DNA of 64,000 bases from Deltaproteobacteria bacterium (GCA_021813685.1 JAKAJS010000097.1:24363-88362); one strand, 5' to 3'; shown: positions 6,807 through 17,060, counted from the stretch's first letter. Made by a program: numbers and translations. Notes: generated from the sequence alone by a model not told the origin.

Positions 6807-8126
6807 ATGGCTTCTGAATATCAACCGAGCGCGTACCCCAAAGATCTTGCATCTTTCGTCCTGGACCATTGGCAATCCGGTGGCGAACGGGGATACGCCT
6901 CAATTCCGAATTCCGCTGAGTTGGAGCATTTGATCTCAATTTGTTACCAGGCGAGTCTGCTTCGCGATGAGGAACGCTCGGTGAGGTTTCGGATTATCTT
7001 TCTCGCCCCGGATCGTTTTCCGCCCGATCAAGGGCCGCCAACCGGCCTGCACAGGCTTTTGTTCAGCGGCCCGCTGCCATTTACCGCGCGCGAATTGCGC
7101 AAACTCTCGTTTTCTATAGATTTCTATGGTTCCCTGATAGGATTGTGGCGTGGTGAAAATGGCGGATTTTCGATTTGGGGACTTGTGCATTCCGGCTCGC
7201 GATGGGCTCAAAGTTTCAATGGAGGAGGCAAAAGGTTCCAATCTCTTCCCGACTCTTTGGTAATAAACGTTACAAGCCCCGGACACATAACCGTCAACAA
7301 CGGGTCTACCGAAATCGGCACCCTGAATTCCGGGAAGATTATCCGCCCCTCCAGAGCTGTTCTCGATTCTATGTGGCTCGATTCGGAATTCGCCTCCATA
7401 GTCGATGAGGAGGTTGCGTTGCACCTGGAAGCCCGGAAGCGTGCTAAAAGCCCCTGGGCTGTGATCGATCCCGGTTTTTTCAGGATACTAAAGAAACAGA
7501 TCGTGATGAGAATGATCGGAAGGATTCGCTCCTACAGGCATGGGGGCGCCCTGATCTCCGTCCCCGATGAACTTAAAGCCCGATTTTTGGAGCCCAATCC
7601 CTACGTAAGGCTTAAATACAGATTCATCGACGAAGAACCCTCCAGACGATTTCGCACTCTTATTGTGAGTATTGCCAATGAATTGGCTGAAATTTACGGC
7701 TCTGCCGATAGTCCGCCGAAGGAGGCAGGCTGGGCGGAGTACTTGACGAGCAAAAATCGTACTCTATACAGGCTCAATGAGTCGCTGTTCGAGTGGGCCC
7801 ATCTGGTTGCAGGCATGACCCAGGTAGACGGGGCCGTACTGGTGACGCACAGATTGGAACTGATCGGATTTGGCGCTGAGATATCCGGCAAGCTGGAGCG
7901 TATCGATGAAGTAGCTCATGCTTTGGATTCCGAAGGAATTGAGATCATAAAGGAGCAGACCGGCGGCATCGGTACTCGTCATAACTCGGTTTACAGCTTT
8001 TGCAATGCGCTGCATAACGCCGCGGCGATAGTAGTCTCACAGGACGGAACCGCACAACTGGTAAAGTGGAACGGAGATATGGTGACCTTCTGGGAACAGC
8101 TCTTACCGAGCCTCATAGAGGTATAG
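6807..8126 (+). CDS. Diadenylate-cyclase-like (DAC/DisA_N-like) domain protein
   Basis: C-terminal QVDGAVLVTHRLELIGFGAEI...GGIGTRHNSVYSFCNALHNAAAIVVSQDGTAQLV resembles the DGA and RHR motifs of DAC domains. Confidence 0.6.
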   Translation: MASEYQPSAYPKDLASFVLDHWQSGGERGYASIPNSAELEHLISICYQASLLRDEERSVRFRIIFLAPDRFPPDQGPPTGLHRLLFSGPLPFTARELRKLSFSIDFYGSLIGLWRGENGGFSIWGLVHSGSRWAQSFNGGGKRFQSLPDSLVINVTSPGHITVNNGSTEIGTLNSGKIIRPSRAVLDSMWLDSEFASIVDEEVALHLEARKRAKSPWAVIDPGFFRILKKQIVMRMIGRIRSYRHGGALISVPDELKARFLEPNPYVRLKYRFIDEEPSRRFRTLIVSIANELAEIYGSADSPPKEAGWAEYLTSKNRTLYRLNESLFEWAHLVAGMTQVDGAVLVTHRLELIGFGAEISGKLERIDEVAHALDSEGIEIIKEQTGGIGTRHNSVYSFCNALHNAAAIVVSQDGTAQLVKWNGDMVTFWEQLLPSLIEV

Positions 8127-8837
8127 CAGCCATTGGCTGCATATTTGTGTCTACACACTTGCCCGCAAGCCCGGGGATTGATCCAGCCCCAATTCCGGCC
8201 AACTATAATTAATGGTTTTTATTTGCTTTCCCAGAAGCGACGGTTCTCTACATTAAACAAAATTAAATAATTTTCATCGCAAAAACGGTGGGAGCGTGGC
8301 TAATTTCGACACCGCCCGTTAAGGCGCTCGAGCTCAACACGCGCCTCAATAGATCGTGGGCCAAGAAAAACGTTATCGGCCCGTCCACCACCCGGGACGC
8401 CTGTGATAGACTCCTCGCAGATAATTCGCGCCACTTTCGCGCAAAAAGGCAGCCGCCTTTTCCGTCTCGCGCCTTCGGCCATTGTGCACTTGCATTTCAG
8501 CGGGGGCTCCCTTCTCTTTCAACTCACTTTCCATCATCTGCTTTCCATCCTTGAACGGTTCATTATAGCAATGGGTCGAAAGCCCTCGAGCCGAATTCCT
8601 CTCCAGGAATTTTTTAGGAAGGCCGACACACGCACCGCGACTGCAGTTCCTTTCGAGGAATGGCTTTCTTTTTTGTTTTACAGTGCATACACTCCCAGCT
8701 TCGGTCGTTTTTATGATACCTGCAAGCTCTCGACTCACACCATCGGAGAGCTGCCTCATGAAGCGCTCAGCCTCCCGGCCAGTTTTATTTTTCTGGTAGA
8801 GGAAGACCTTATCGAGCCAGAAGTTCAGGTCTTCAAT

Positions 8838-9101
8838 AAAAATGGCCACATCCTTCTTGATTCGTTTCTTGCCGAAGTAATAAAGAAGGCTGGAATCGGC
8901 TACAGGGTTCCGTACTCTACGAGACATTCATTCGCAGCTTGGGCGTTGACCCTCGGGATGAACCCCAACAAGCTTGTCAAGCGCATGGGACATGGCTCAA
9001 AGAAGATGGTCTATGAAGTCTACGGCAACTACGTTGAGGGTCTCGAAAAGGACGCGGACAAGATTTTGGAATATTTTGGCAATGACTTCACCAGATTGTA
9101 A
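8838..9101 (+). pseudogene. C-terminal fragment of a tyrosine recombinase (phage integrase)
   Basis: GIGYRVPYSTRHSFAAWALTLGMNPNKLVKRMGHGSKKMVYEVYGNYV: RHxxA, GH and catalytic Tyr context; no N-terminal integrase sequence recognised upstream. Confidence 0.7.
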
Positions 9102-9106
9102 AAAAG

Positions 9107-9163
9107 AAAGCCTTCGCTTTCGCTGTCATGACCGGCGAAAGTCTCAACGAAAGTCGAAGGCTC
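9107..9163 (+). terminator. Hairpin between integrase fragment and tmRNA 3' end
   Basis: AGCCTTCGctTTCG...CGAAAgtCGAAGGCT inverted repeat. Confidence 0.5.
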
Positions 9164-9199
9164 GGGATTACCAAGTATCCGAAAGTATTGCTAACAATC

Positions 9200-9557
9200 T
9201 GGTGGAGGCGGCGGGAGTTGAACCCGCGTCCGAAAGCATTCCGCCAAAGCTTCTACATGCTTATTCCGCTCTTTGATTCTCGCCCCGGCGACCTCCTGCG
9301 GACGGGATTTCTCCGGTGCACAGCCCGCTAAATCTCACTGCCAACCACTGCAGGCGTCATGGCGGCAGCCATCCCGCTTAGTCGACGCCCCCATTGGCCC
9401 CCGCGGGAGCAGGACCTGGAGACGGCAGCCGCGGTTAAGCGGCTACAGCGAACGCGTAATCGTCTGCGTTTGTTTTATTCCCCACTGTTTAACGAGCAGC
9501 AAGGACCTCGGCATGCAACTGTGACTTCTTTACCTCCGTCGAACCCGTTTCGCCCCC
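9200..9557 (-). ncRNA. ssrA: tmRNA (10Sa RNA)
   Basis: Minus strand starts GGGGGCGAAACGGGTTCGACGGAGG and ends GGGTTCAACTCCCGCCGCCTCCACCA; acceptor stem GGGGGCG/CGCCTCC pairs; tag ORF ends ...ADDYAFAVAA*. Confidence 0.95.
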
Positions 9558-9616
9558 CTTTCAAAAAGATGTAAGATAATTGTATAGCTTTTCCGGCCAA
9601 AGTCAAGCTGTGCCGT

Positions 9617-10483
9617 TCACGCTCCTTCGTGCAGCAAATAATCGCGAAAACAGTTCCGAAGATTGCTGTAGATCCCTTTGCGGCTGTTTGTCACATAGAG
9701 GCAGTGGCGGACATGGAAGATTTCGTTCGCCACTCTTTCCACCGCCCATTGAGGCTCCGTCTTTCCTTCCCGTTCGAGCCCCGCCGTCAGGAGCGGCACG
9801 AGCTTATCGCTCATGCGCAGTTCGGTATCGACGAGCAGGAGAGCAACGGATGGGGAAAGCTCGCGGACCCTTGCAAGAAAAGCCTCGACGGCCTCGCGCT
9901 CAACGCCCCGAGGGGGCGAGGATTTGACCTCGATGTAGACAAGACGTCCCGCCACTTGGGCGATCACATCGTAGTCCCCGCCCAGGCGGGTATTTTCGAG
10001 CTTCACATTGAAAAGGGCGGGTGCTAGAAACTCCCGCCGAAGGATCTCGCACACGTACCACTCAAGAGTTCGGCCAAAGCTCGGGACCTTGCGTATGAGC
10101 CGGTAGCTCTCGCCGGCAAGGATAACGATCCCCAATTGGGCGAGCGTTTCCATGTAGGCTCCGACTGCCCTTCGAGAACAATACCGGGTGAGCGGGTCAA
10201 AGCCGTTTGCCTCCGGGGTCTTTATGAGATCCCTCAGGAAGAGCCGGAAGGAATACCGCCGCAGCATGCGATAGAAACGGATGAGGGAGGAATTGTGGAT
10301 TTCCGGCGAAAAGAGAAGTTGGGCGTCTCCCCCGTGGCTCAAGACCGGAAACCCGAGCTGCCACAGGAGATTTTCGACCGGGTGTTTTGTCCGCGCGGAA
10401 AGGCTTTCGACGCTACGCTCGAGAGCCTCGATTCTTTCGCCCAGCTCAATGATGCGTCTTTCGAAAAACTCCTGCGGCTCCAT
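9617..10483 (-). CDS. PD-(D/E)XK nuclease-like hypothetical protein
   Basis: GGDYDVIAQVAGRLVYIEVKSS core motif in a C-terminal domain. Confidence 0.55.
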   Translation of the reverse strand: MEPQEFFERRIIELGERIEALERSVESLSARTKHPVENLLWQLGFPVLSHGGDAQLLFSPEIHNSSLIRFYRMLRRYSFRLFLRDLIKTPEANGFDPLTRYCSRRAVGAYMETLAQLGIVILAGESYRLIRKVPSFGRTLEWYVCEILRREFLAPALFNVKLENTRLGGDYDVIAQVAGRLVYIEVKSSPPRGVEREAVEAFLARVRELSPSVALLLVDTELRMSDKLVPLLTAGLEREGKTEPQWAVERVANEIFHVRHCLYVTNSRKGIYSNLRNCFRDYLLHEGA

Positions 10484-10492
10484 TTGCCTTTT

Positions 10493-12406
10493 TCAGGAAG
10501 CTGCGGGCTTATCCAGAAGGACCCTTATTTCATAGGCGCCGGCAGTGCGCGCCTTGTCCACCGGGTAGCCAAGCTTTTGAAAAACCCCGAACGCCTGCTC
10601 ATTTCCGAGCGGGATGTAGGAAACGATCCTCTTAATGCCTCGCAGCGCAACTTTTTGGGCCAGGTGGCGAATCATCGCGGTGGCCACCCCCCCGTGGGCG
10701 AAATCGGGATGAACGGCAAAGTCGACTTCGGCCGAAATGGCATCGTCCGCCAGGTGATAGCGGGCAAGGGCGATGAGCCTGCCCCGCCCCTTTTCCCCGG
10801 CAAAGCCGAGGATGCACATCTCCCGGTGATAATCGGTATTGACCATCGCCTTGACATCGTAGTGGGGGTAAACCTTGAGGAGCGAAGGAAACCGAAGATA
10901 GGCCTCGGTGTGGGGCAGCGAATAGAAAAACTCCTTTACGGCCCGCTCATCGATCGATTTGGAAGGCCGGAAGAAGACATTTCCCACACGCGGCAACTCC
11001 ACGCAACACTCCCAATCGTGCGGGTAGATGGCACGCGTTGCGGCCGATTCTCCAGTATCCTTTCCCACGTAATTGATACGGCGGGCGGCCTCCAAAAGCT
11101 CGTCCCGAAAGTCCGGGTGGGCAATCGAGATGAGAGCGAGCGCCCGTTCCCGGATGCTTTTCCCCTGTAGCGCCGCGACCCCGTACTCGGTTACGACGTA
11201 TTCGACTCCTCCTCGCGTAGTGACCACCCCGGCCCCTTCGGTGAGGGCGGGAACAATCCTCGAACGCGTCAGATCCATCGTCGTGGAAGGAAGCACCATG
11301 ATGGATTTCCCGCCCCGCGAACCCTTGGCGCCCCGCAAAAAGTCGATCGTTCCGCCCACCCCGCTGTATATTTCGTAGCCGAGCGAATCCGCGCACACCT
11401 GACCGGACAAATCGACCTCCAGGGCCGAATTGATGGTCACCATCCTGTCGTTTTCCGAGATGATGGAGTAATCGTTTGTGTAGTCGATCGGATGGAGGGC
11501 GACCATCGGGTTGTTGTCTACGAAATCGTAGAGGTCGCGCGAGCCAAGGCAAAAGCTCGCAATGATTTTCCCCGGATGCAGGGTCTTTCGCGCATTGGTT
11601 ATTGCGCCTTTTTTGACCAGGTGCAGGTAGGCGTCGGTCAACATATCGGTGTGGACGCCCAGGTCTTTTTTGCCTTCCAGGGCGTAGAGCGAGGCGACCG
11701 ATAGGCTCCCCACCCCCGCACGGATCGTCGAGCCGTCTTCGACAAGCCCGGCCACGTGACTTCCGATATCCAGGGCGATTTGATTCATGATCGGAAGCCG
11801 CACTTCGAGAAGCGGCTCCTCGTACTCGACGAAGGCGTCGATGTGGCTCACGTGAATGAAGGAATCCCCCAGTGTCCTGGGCATCCGCGGATTTACCTGG
11901 GCGATCACGTGCCGCGCGCGCTCGGCGGCGGCCTTTGCGATATCCACAGCTATCCCGCAGGAACAAAAGCCGTGGTCGTCGGGCGGCGACACCTGGATGA
12001 GAGCGACGTCGATCGGCAGGGCGCCGGAGCGAAAAAGCCCGGGGATATCCACGATGTTAATGGGCGTATAGTCGGCCCGCCCCTCGGCGACCGCCTCCCG
12101 ATTGGCCGAGGCCACAAAGAAGGACTTGAGGCGGCACTGGTCCACGCCCGCCTCGGTGAACCGGGCACTTCCCACACTCAGGATGTGCAGAATTTCCAGA
12201 TCCGAAAGCCTGTGGAGCCTTTCTTCGAGCGCCTTGGCCAGATGCTGGGGCTCCCCGCCCCCCGAGCCCATGAACACCCGATGCCCGCTTCGAACGACAT
12301 CGAGCGCGCTATGGGCATCCTTTTTCCCCTGCTCATAGAGCGGGCGCCATTCGCGAGTGATCTGCGAAGCCGATCTTGGAGACAAGCCAACCGGATCGAT
12401 CGCCAT
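10493..12406 (-). CDS. Acetyl-CoA hydrolase/transferase family protein fused to a C-terminal GNAT domain
   Basis: Full-length CoA-transferase-like sequence (GGVEYVVTEYGVAALQGKSIRERA) followed by a GNAT-like region (HPDFAHGGVATAMIRHLAQKVALRGI). Confidence 0.85.
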   Translation of the reverse strand: MAIDPVGLSPRSASQITREWRPLYEQGKKDAHSALDVVRSGHRVFMGSGGGEPQHLAKALEERLHRLSDLEILHILSVGSARFTEAGVDQCRLKSFFVASANREAVAEGRADYTPINIVDIPGLFRSGALPIDVALIQVSPPDDHGFCSCGIAVDIAKAAAERARHVIAQVNPRMPRTLGDSFIHVSHIDAFVEYEEPLLEVRLPIMNQIALDIGSHVAGLVEDGSTIRAGVGSLSVASLYALEGKKDLGVHTDMLTDAYLHLVKKGAITNARKTLHPGKIIASFCLGSRDLYDFVDNNPMVALHPIDYTNDYSIISENDRMVTINSALEVDLSGQVCADSLGYEIYSGVGGTIDFLRGAKGSRGGKSIMVLPSTTMDLTRSRIVPALTEGAGVVTTRGGVEYVVTEYGVAALQGKSIRERALALISIAHPDFRDELLEAARRINYVGKDTGESAATRAIYPHDWECCVELPRVGNVFFRPSKSIDERAVKEFFYSLPHTEAYLRFPSLLKVYPHYDVKAMVNTDYHREMCILGFAGEKGRGRLIALARYHLADDAISAEVDFAVHPDFAHGGVATAMIRHLAQKVALRGIKRIVSYIPLGNEQAFGVFQKLGYPVDKARTAGAYEIRVLLDKPAAS

Positions 12407-12415
12407 AGAGCGTCC

Positions 12416-13273
12416 TTATTGGCGGGCGCGGTGGACGGCCCCGCCCCTGATCGCCCTGAAGGCATCCCGGATCTCTTTTCTGTACAGAAAAAGGATCAGC
12501 GCTATGCCCACAGGGACCATCGCAATGCACAACACCTGCCCCACCGTTAAACCGCCCCACACGTACCCCAGCGGCGGCGGGTCGGGTTCCTTGAAAAACT
12601 CGATTATAAACCGGAAGACGGCGTAAAAAAGCAGAAAAAAGGCAACCATCATGCCATCTTTAAACTGTCTTTTTCGCAGTTGCCACAGTATGATGAACAG
12701 AAGCAGTCCTTCGGCCAATGCCTCGTAGAGTTGCGAGGGATGCCGCGGGACCGGCCCCCCGGCCCATGCGGGCGCGTTCGGAAATATCATCGCCCAGGGA
12801 ACGTGGCTGGGAAGACCCAGCAGTTCGCCGTTGATGAAATTGCCGATACGTCCGAGCCCCAGCCCGATCGGAGCGGTAACCACGGCCGAGTCGGCAAGAA
12901 CGGCCAGGGGTATTTTCTTTCGCCTGGCAAATATCAATCCGGCGATAAGGCACCCGATAAGACCTCCGTGAAAGGACATTCCCCCGTGCCAGGTCGCGAT
13001 GATTTCCAGGGGATGGCGGAGATAATAGCCGAAGTTGAGGTATTCGTAGAAGAGTATGAAGCCGAGCCGCCCCCCGGCGATTACGCCGATCGCCAGATAG
13101 AACACGAGGTCCTGAGCCGTCTCGCCAATCAGGCCGACCTGCTTTGAGCGCTCCTGTTTTTGAATCAGGAAATAGGCGGAGATAAAGCCCAGAACATACA
13201 TCACCCCGTACCACCTCACGCGGACCGGCCCCAGTGAGAATATGACGGGATCAATTTTCGGATAAGGAATCAT
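12416..13273 (-). CDS. lgt: Prolipoprotein diacylglyceryl transferase
   Basis: MIPYPKIDPVIFSLGPVRVRWYGVMYVLGF...GGMSFHGGLIG...RIGNFINGELLG. Confidence 0.95.
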   Translation of the reverse strand: MIPYPKIDPVIFSLGPVRVRWYGVMYVLGFISAYFLIQKQERSKQVGLIGETAQDLVFYLAIGVIAGGRLGFILFYEYLNFGYYLRHPLEIIATWHGGMSFHGGLIGCLIAGLIFARRKKIPLAVLADSAVVTAPIGLGLGRIGNFINGELLGLPSHVPWAMIFPNAPAWAGGPVPRHPSQLYEALAEGLLLFIILWQLRKRQFKDGMMVAFFLLFYAVFRFIIEFFKEPDPPPLGYVWGGLTVGQVLCIAMVPVGIALILFLYRKEIRDAFRAIRGGAVHRARQ

Positions 13274-13425
13274 TTGTCGACCTCCACAACCCGGAAGGCT
13301 ATCATACCGCGAGGTCGGGGTCAATCGACCGGTGCGCCGTCGAGGCGAAAGACTTTTGTGAAACAAGCCGTGAGCGGAGGGTCTTCGACCTGACCGACCC
13401 CCGGAAATAGAGAAAGGATTGCCGT

Positions 13426-13731
13426 ATGCACGACACGAACGAAAAAAATCATGGCCATCATGGACATCACGCACATCACGAGGGCCATTCGCACGACCAT
13501 GATGGCAAACACCCTGAGGAGCGTTTGGAGACGAGCAGGTTTCGCAAAATGGTGGAGCACTGGGTAGGGCACAACGAAGATCACGCCGGTTCCTACAGGC
13601 TTTGGGCCGGCCGGGCGCGCGAGGCCGGATTGGACAAATCGGGCGAGATCCTGGAGCAGATCGCCTCGGAAACCGTCGAGCAGAATAAAAAATTTCTGGA
13701 AATACTGCGCCTCCTCGACTCGCAGAAATGA
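13426..13731 (+). CDS. Small protein with His-rich N-terminus (probable metal-binding)
   Basis: MHDTNEKNHGHHGHHAHHEGHSHDHDGKH... Confidence 0.6.
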   Translation: MHDTNEKNHGHHGHHAHHEGHSHDHDGKHPEERLETSRFRKMVEHWVGHNEDHAGSYRLWAGRAREAGLDKSGEILEQIASETVEQNKKFLEILRLLDSQK

Positions 13732-13813
13732 AGCGCTAGTTGTCGGCGATCCAGGGCCAGGGGAAAGCCCGCCAAACCGTTTTCCTTCAATTACACCGGG
13801 GAGAAAATCAGAA

Positions 13814-14401
13814 TTGATAGCGGGAGCCGTCCTTGCCGGAGGTCAGAGCCTGCGGTTCGGGAAAAACAAGGCGTTTCAGAAGTTCCGGGGCAAACGATTT
13901 ATCGATCTAGCCGTCGAATCGCTTCGCCCGTTTTGCGACCCGGTCATGATCGTGGCCAACGAGATCGAACCCTACCTGGATACGGGCGCGATGCTGGTCC
14001 GGGATATCATTCCACACCTGGGGCCGCTGGGAGGCATCTATACGGCGCTTCTTTTCAGCCCCTGCGAATGGGTTTTTGTAAAGGCCACCGATATGCCCTT
14101 CCTGGTTCCCCCAATGGCCTCTCTTCTGCTCGAAGCCCGAAGAGCGGACCTCGATGCCGTCGTGCCCAAGGTGGGTGAATTTTTCGATCCACTGCTCGCG
14201 CTTTACAACCGGAGGTGTCTGCCTGTAATCGCACGCCAGTTGCAGGCCGCTCCCCCCAAGCTCCAGGTCGTTGCCTTCTACCGCAAAATCAAGCTCAGAA
14301 CCATCTCGGAGGACGAGTGGCGAAAAGCAGACCCCGAGGCCGACAGTTTTACAAACGTCAACACCCTCTCCGATCTGGCCGAGATCGATGGGCTTCAATG
14401 A
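13814..14401 (+). CDS. mobA: Molybdenum cofactor guanylyltransferase (MobA-like)
   Basis: AGAVLAGGQSLRFGKNKAF nucleotidyltransferase signature; KATDMPFLVPP. Confidence 0.85.
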   Translation: MIAGAVLAGGQSLRFGKNKAFQKFRGKRFIDLAVESLRPFCDPVMIVANEIEPYLDTGAMLVRDIIPHLGPLGGIYTALLFSPCEWVFVKATDMPFLVPPMASLLLEARRADLDAVVPKVGEFFDPLLALYNRRCLPVIARQLQAAPPKLQVVAFYRKIKLRTISEDEWRKADPEADSFTNVNTLSDLAEIDGLQ

Positions 14402-14538
14402 CTAAACCCGGTTTGGATTTGATCTAAAGGCCGGAATCTGCTATCCAACTGTGTGGTAGGGACGGCTAAACAGCTCCCCTTTTGATATACGCATCCGGGG
14501 GTAAGCGCATTTCCGATTGACTGCAGCCAAAGGTCATT

Positions 14539-15183
14539 ATGCTCAAGGGAACCATCATTGAAAGCGGTTATTACAAGATTCTCGAAACATTCATAGTTCC
14601 CAGGCTCATGGAGTGGAAGCTGACCCCGGATACCATCACGATCGGCGGGTTGCTGCTCAGCATGCTCGCCGGGCTTGCCTTCGCGTTTCTGCCTCTTCTG
14701 GGGGGATTTCTTACTCTCCTTGCCGGCCTGCTCGACACTCTGGACGGCTCCCTGGCAAGGGCCACCGGGCAGAGCAGAAAATTCGGCGCCTTTCTCGATT
14801 CGGTCATAGACAGGTACACCGAATTCATTATCTACCTGGGCATCTGGTTCTACTTCTACCGCGGCGACGACCGAACCCCCTACTCCCTGCTCATCCTGCT
14901 CATTCTTTTCGGCTCCCTCATGGTCAGCTACACCAGGGCCCGCGCCGAAGGCCTGGGGGAAAGATGCCTGGGGGGGGCCTTTCAGAGAGGAGAGCGGATC
15001 GTGCTGCTCGGGGCTGCCGGGATACTCAATCCGCTCGTCAATCTTTTCGCTGCCGGCCTCGCCGCCGCCTGGGCCATGAACCTGGCCTTGAAAAGCGCAC
15101 TCGTCCTCCTGGCATTCGGCACCAACCTGACCGCCCTGTGGCGCTTCCTGCACGTTCTCAACCAGCTCAGAAAGAAAGCCTGA
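14539..15183 (+). CDS. CDP-alcohol phosphatidyltransferase family protein
   Basis: DTLDGSLARATGQSRKFGAFLDSVIDR motif; multiple TM segments. Confidence 0.85.
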   Translation: MLKGTIIESGYYKILETFIVPRLMEWKLTPDTITIGGLLLSMLAGLAFAFLPLLGGFLTLLAGLLDTLDGSLARATGQSRKFGAFLDSVIDRYTEFIIYLGIWFYFYRGDDRTPYSLLILLILFGSLMVSYTRARAEGLGERCLGGAFQRGERIVLLGAAGILNPLVNLFAAGLAAAWAMNLALKSALVLLAFGTNLTALWRFLHVLNQLRKKA

Positions 15184-15234
15184 AAACCGCTCATCGGCTC
15201 GGGGGGAGAAATCGAAAAGAAAAGTGCCGCAAAC

Positions 15235-15690
15235 TCAAATGGGATTGGGAGCCTTCTTTAACACTACCATGTCATCTTCTCGGTAAATTTCGAAAGAATC
15301 TCCCACCTTGAAGCCCAGCATCTCGACCAGAAGGGCCTTGTTGAGCGTAACGCTTCCGCTTTGGCCGATAGTTCGGAAATTGCCGGTTTTGATCACCACG
15401 GTGGGGTTGGATACCGGGGGTCTTTGCCGTTCGCGCCTGCGAAACGGAGTTCTATCCGGGGCCGGCTGCGCAACGGCCGGTACAGCCAGAACGGGGGAGG
15501 CCTGGCCGACAGGCTTGTTGAACTCCACCTGGGGGATCTCCCCAAGTTCCATAAGCCCCTTCAGATAGAGGTCCTGGACCTCGCTTTTGAATCGCAACCC
15601 GAAGACTTTCTGCACCGATTCCAGTGATCTGCCGTTTCTGATCTCGTTTACCACGAGTTTTGGATCGATATTCTTGTACTCGATCTGCAT
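15235..15690 (-). CDS. AbrB/SpoVT-like C-terminal domain protein
   Basis: RTIGQSGSVTLNKALLVEMLGFKVGDSFEIYREDDMVVLKKA. Confidence 0.6.
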   Translation of the reverse strand: MQIEYKNIDPKLVVNEIRNGRSLESVQKVFGLRFKSEVQDLYLKGLMELGEIPQVEFNKPVGQASPVLAVPAVAQPAPDRTPFRRRERQRPPVSNPTVVIKTGNFRTIGQSGSVTLNKALLVEMLGFKVGDSFEIYREDDMVVLKKAPNPI

Positions 15691-16226
15691 ACCTTTCCCT
15701 TTTCGCACTAATGGCGTGGAATGAAAATTAATGGAATGTGGCACACCCTGAGGAAATACTTTTCTTCACTCGTTCGAAGAACAAAGGTATTACGGGTTTG
15801 GTGAAACCTGCCGAATCAGGCGCAGGGCCAAATTCGCTTTCCAGGGCGATAAATCATTCTCTGGGGAACCTGGATAAACCCTAAATAGCCGCATTCACGT
15901 TGTCAAGGAGGCACCCACCACGATTTGAAAACGGTTTTGCTGTAAAAGAGAAATCCTCCCAGGAGAGAACTCTATTATATCAGGTTAGCCAAACATGAGA
16001 ATATGAATTTAAAGGTCGCTTCTATTTTTTTTCTTTTTTTTCCCGACCGGCGACGACGGCGGGGGCAAAACAGCCGAATGCGCGCCCTTCAAGGCAGAAG
16101 AGCAGTGAGACGAAACGAGAGCCAGACCGGCTTTCCTCCTCGCCTGCCCCGGTCACCCCATTGTGCGTGAAAATCGACGCTTGGATCGACCAAAAGGGAA
16201 TTAATTTGAAAATTAACTCAATCGGG

Positions 16227-16775
16227 CTAGACCGTACCGTTGCGCGTCTTGGGCCTTCTTTTCACAGCGGGCCTGCTTTCCGGCGACTCGGGATCGAAAC
16301 CGAGCGCAGCGGCTGCTGCGGCCTTCTTTTGCTTTCTTTCCTCGAGAAACTTGACCAGGTTGGCGGGAAGGCCCCTTTTCTTGGCGGCTTTGCTGCGAGC
16401 CTTGGTCAAAGATCTTGCCGAAAGGGGCTGCTTTAGAGAAAACCCCCATTTTTCCTTGTACTCTCGGGGCGTAAGGTTGTGCCCCCTGAGGTGCTTTGTG
16501 GTAAGCTGCCTCATCTGCGTTCCGCACTCGAGGCAAACGATCCTGTCATCCTGGATGGATTCCCGCGGTTCTATTGCAGCCGCTCCGCTCCCGACAGGGC
16601 TCATGTCCCCTTCCGCACCACTTTCCAGCAAAACGCCCTTCTCTTCAGCTCTCTGTATCTTTTGCAGTGTAGAGAAAATCCTGATAAGAGCTTGCTCGAC
16701 CTGTTCGGCCGACATCTGCGCAACTGAGGCCTGGGTCTGAACAATCTCCGCCGCAATGTCCAGAAGTTTCTTCAT
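16227..16775 (-). CDS. Ros/MucR family transcriptional regulator
   Basis: DRIVCLECGTQMRQLTTKHLRGHNLTPREYKEKWGFS. Confidence 0.85.
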   Translation of the reverse strand: MKKLLDIAAEIVQTQASVAQMSAEQVEQALIRIFSTLQKIQRAEEKGVLLESGAEGDMSPVGSGAAAIEPRESIQDDRIVCLECGTQMRQLTTKHLRGHNLTPREYKEKWGFSLKQPLSARSLTKARSKAAKKRGLPANLVKFLEERKQKKAAAAAALGFDPESPESRPAVKRRPKTRNGTV

Positions 16776-17060
16776 CGTCGCCCCCGACAAAAACAGCTCA
16801 ATCTCTCGATACTCATTGCACGATACTCATTAAAAGATAGATATCTACCAACCCTTTGTACCTAATACGCATGATGAAACATCAAGTCAACAGGAATCAT
16901 CGACGCTAAATTTGTCACGGCGCCGAAAAAATCCACCGGTAACATCGCCGAGACCCTTTCACAGTAACCCGAAAAGCCCCGGGCTCTCGCTTTTCTTCCC
17001 CCCTTCGCACTTTCGCGGCTTGGAGTGAATAAATTTTCCGATCCCGCAAATTCACTCATT

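Noticed and set aside
8373-8927. 184-aa minus-strand ORF overlapping the integrase remnant
   Set aside because: Has protein-like stretches but no recognised family, and it overlaps a better-supported integrase C-terminus. Left unassigned.
10136-11170. 344-aa plus-strand ORF
   Set aside because: Shadow of the CoA-transferase and PD-(D/E)XK genes; no coherent domain.
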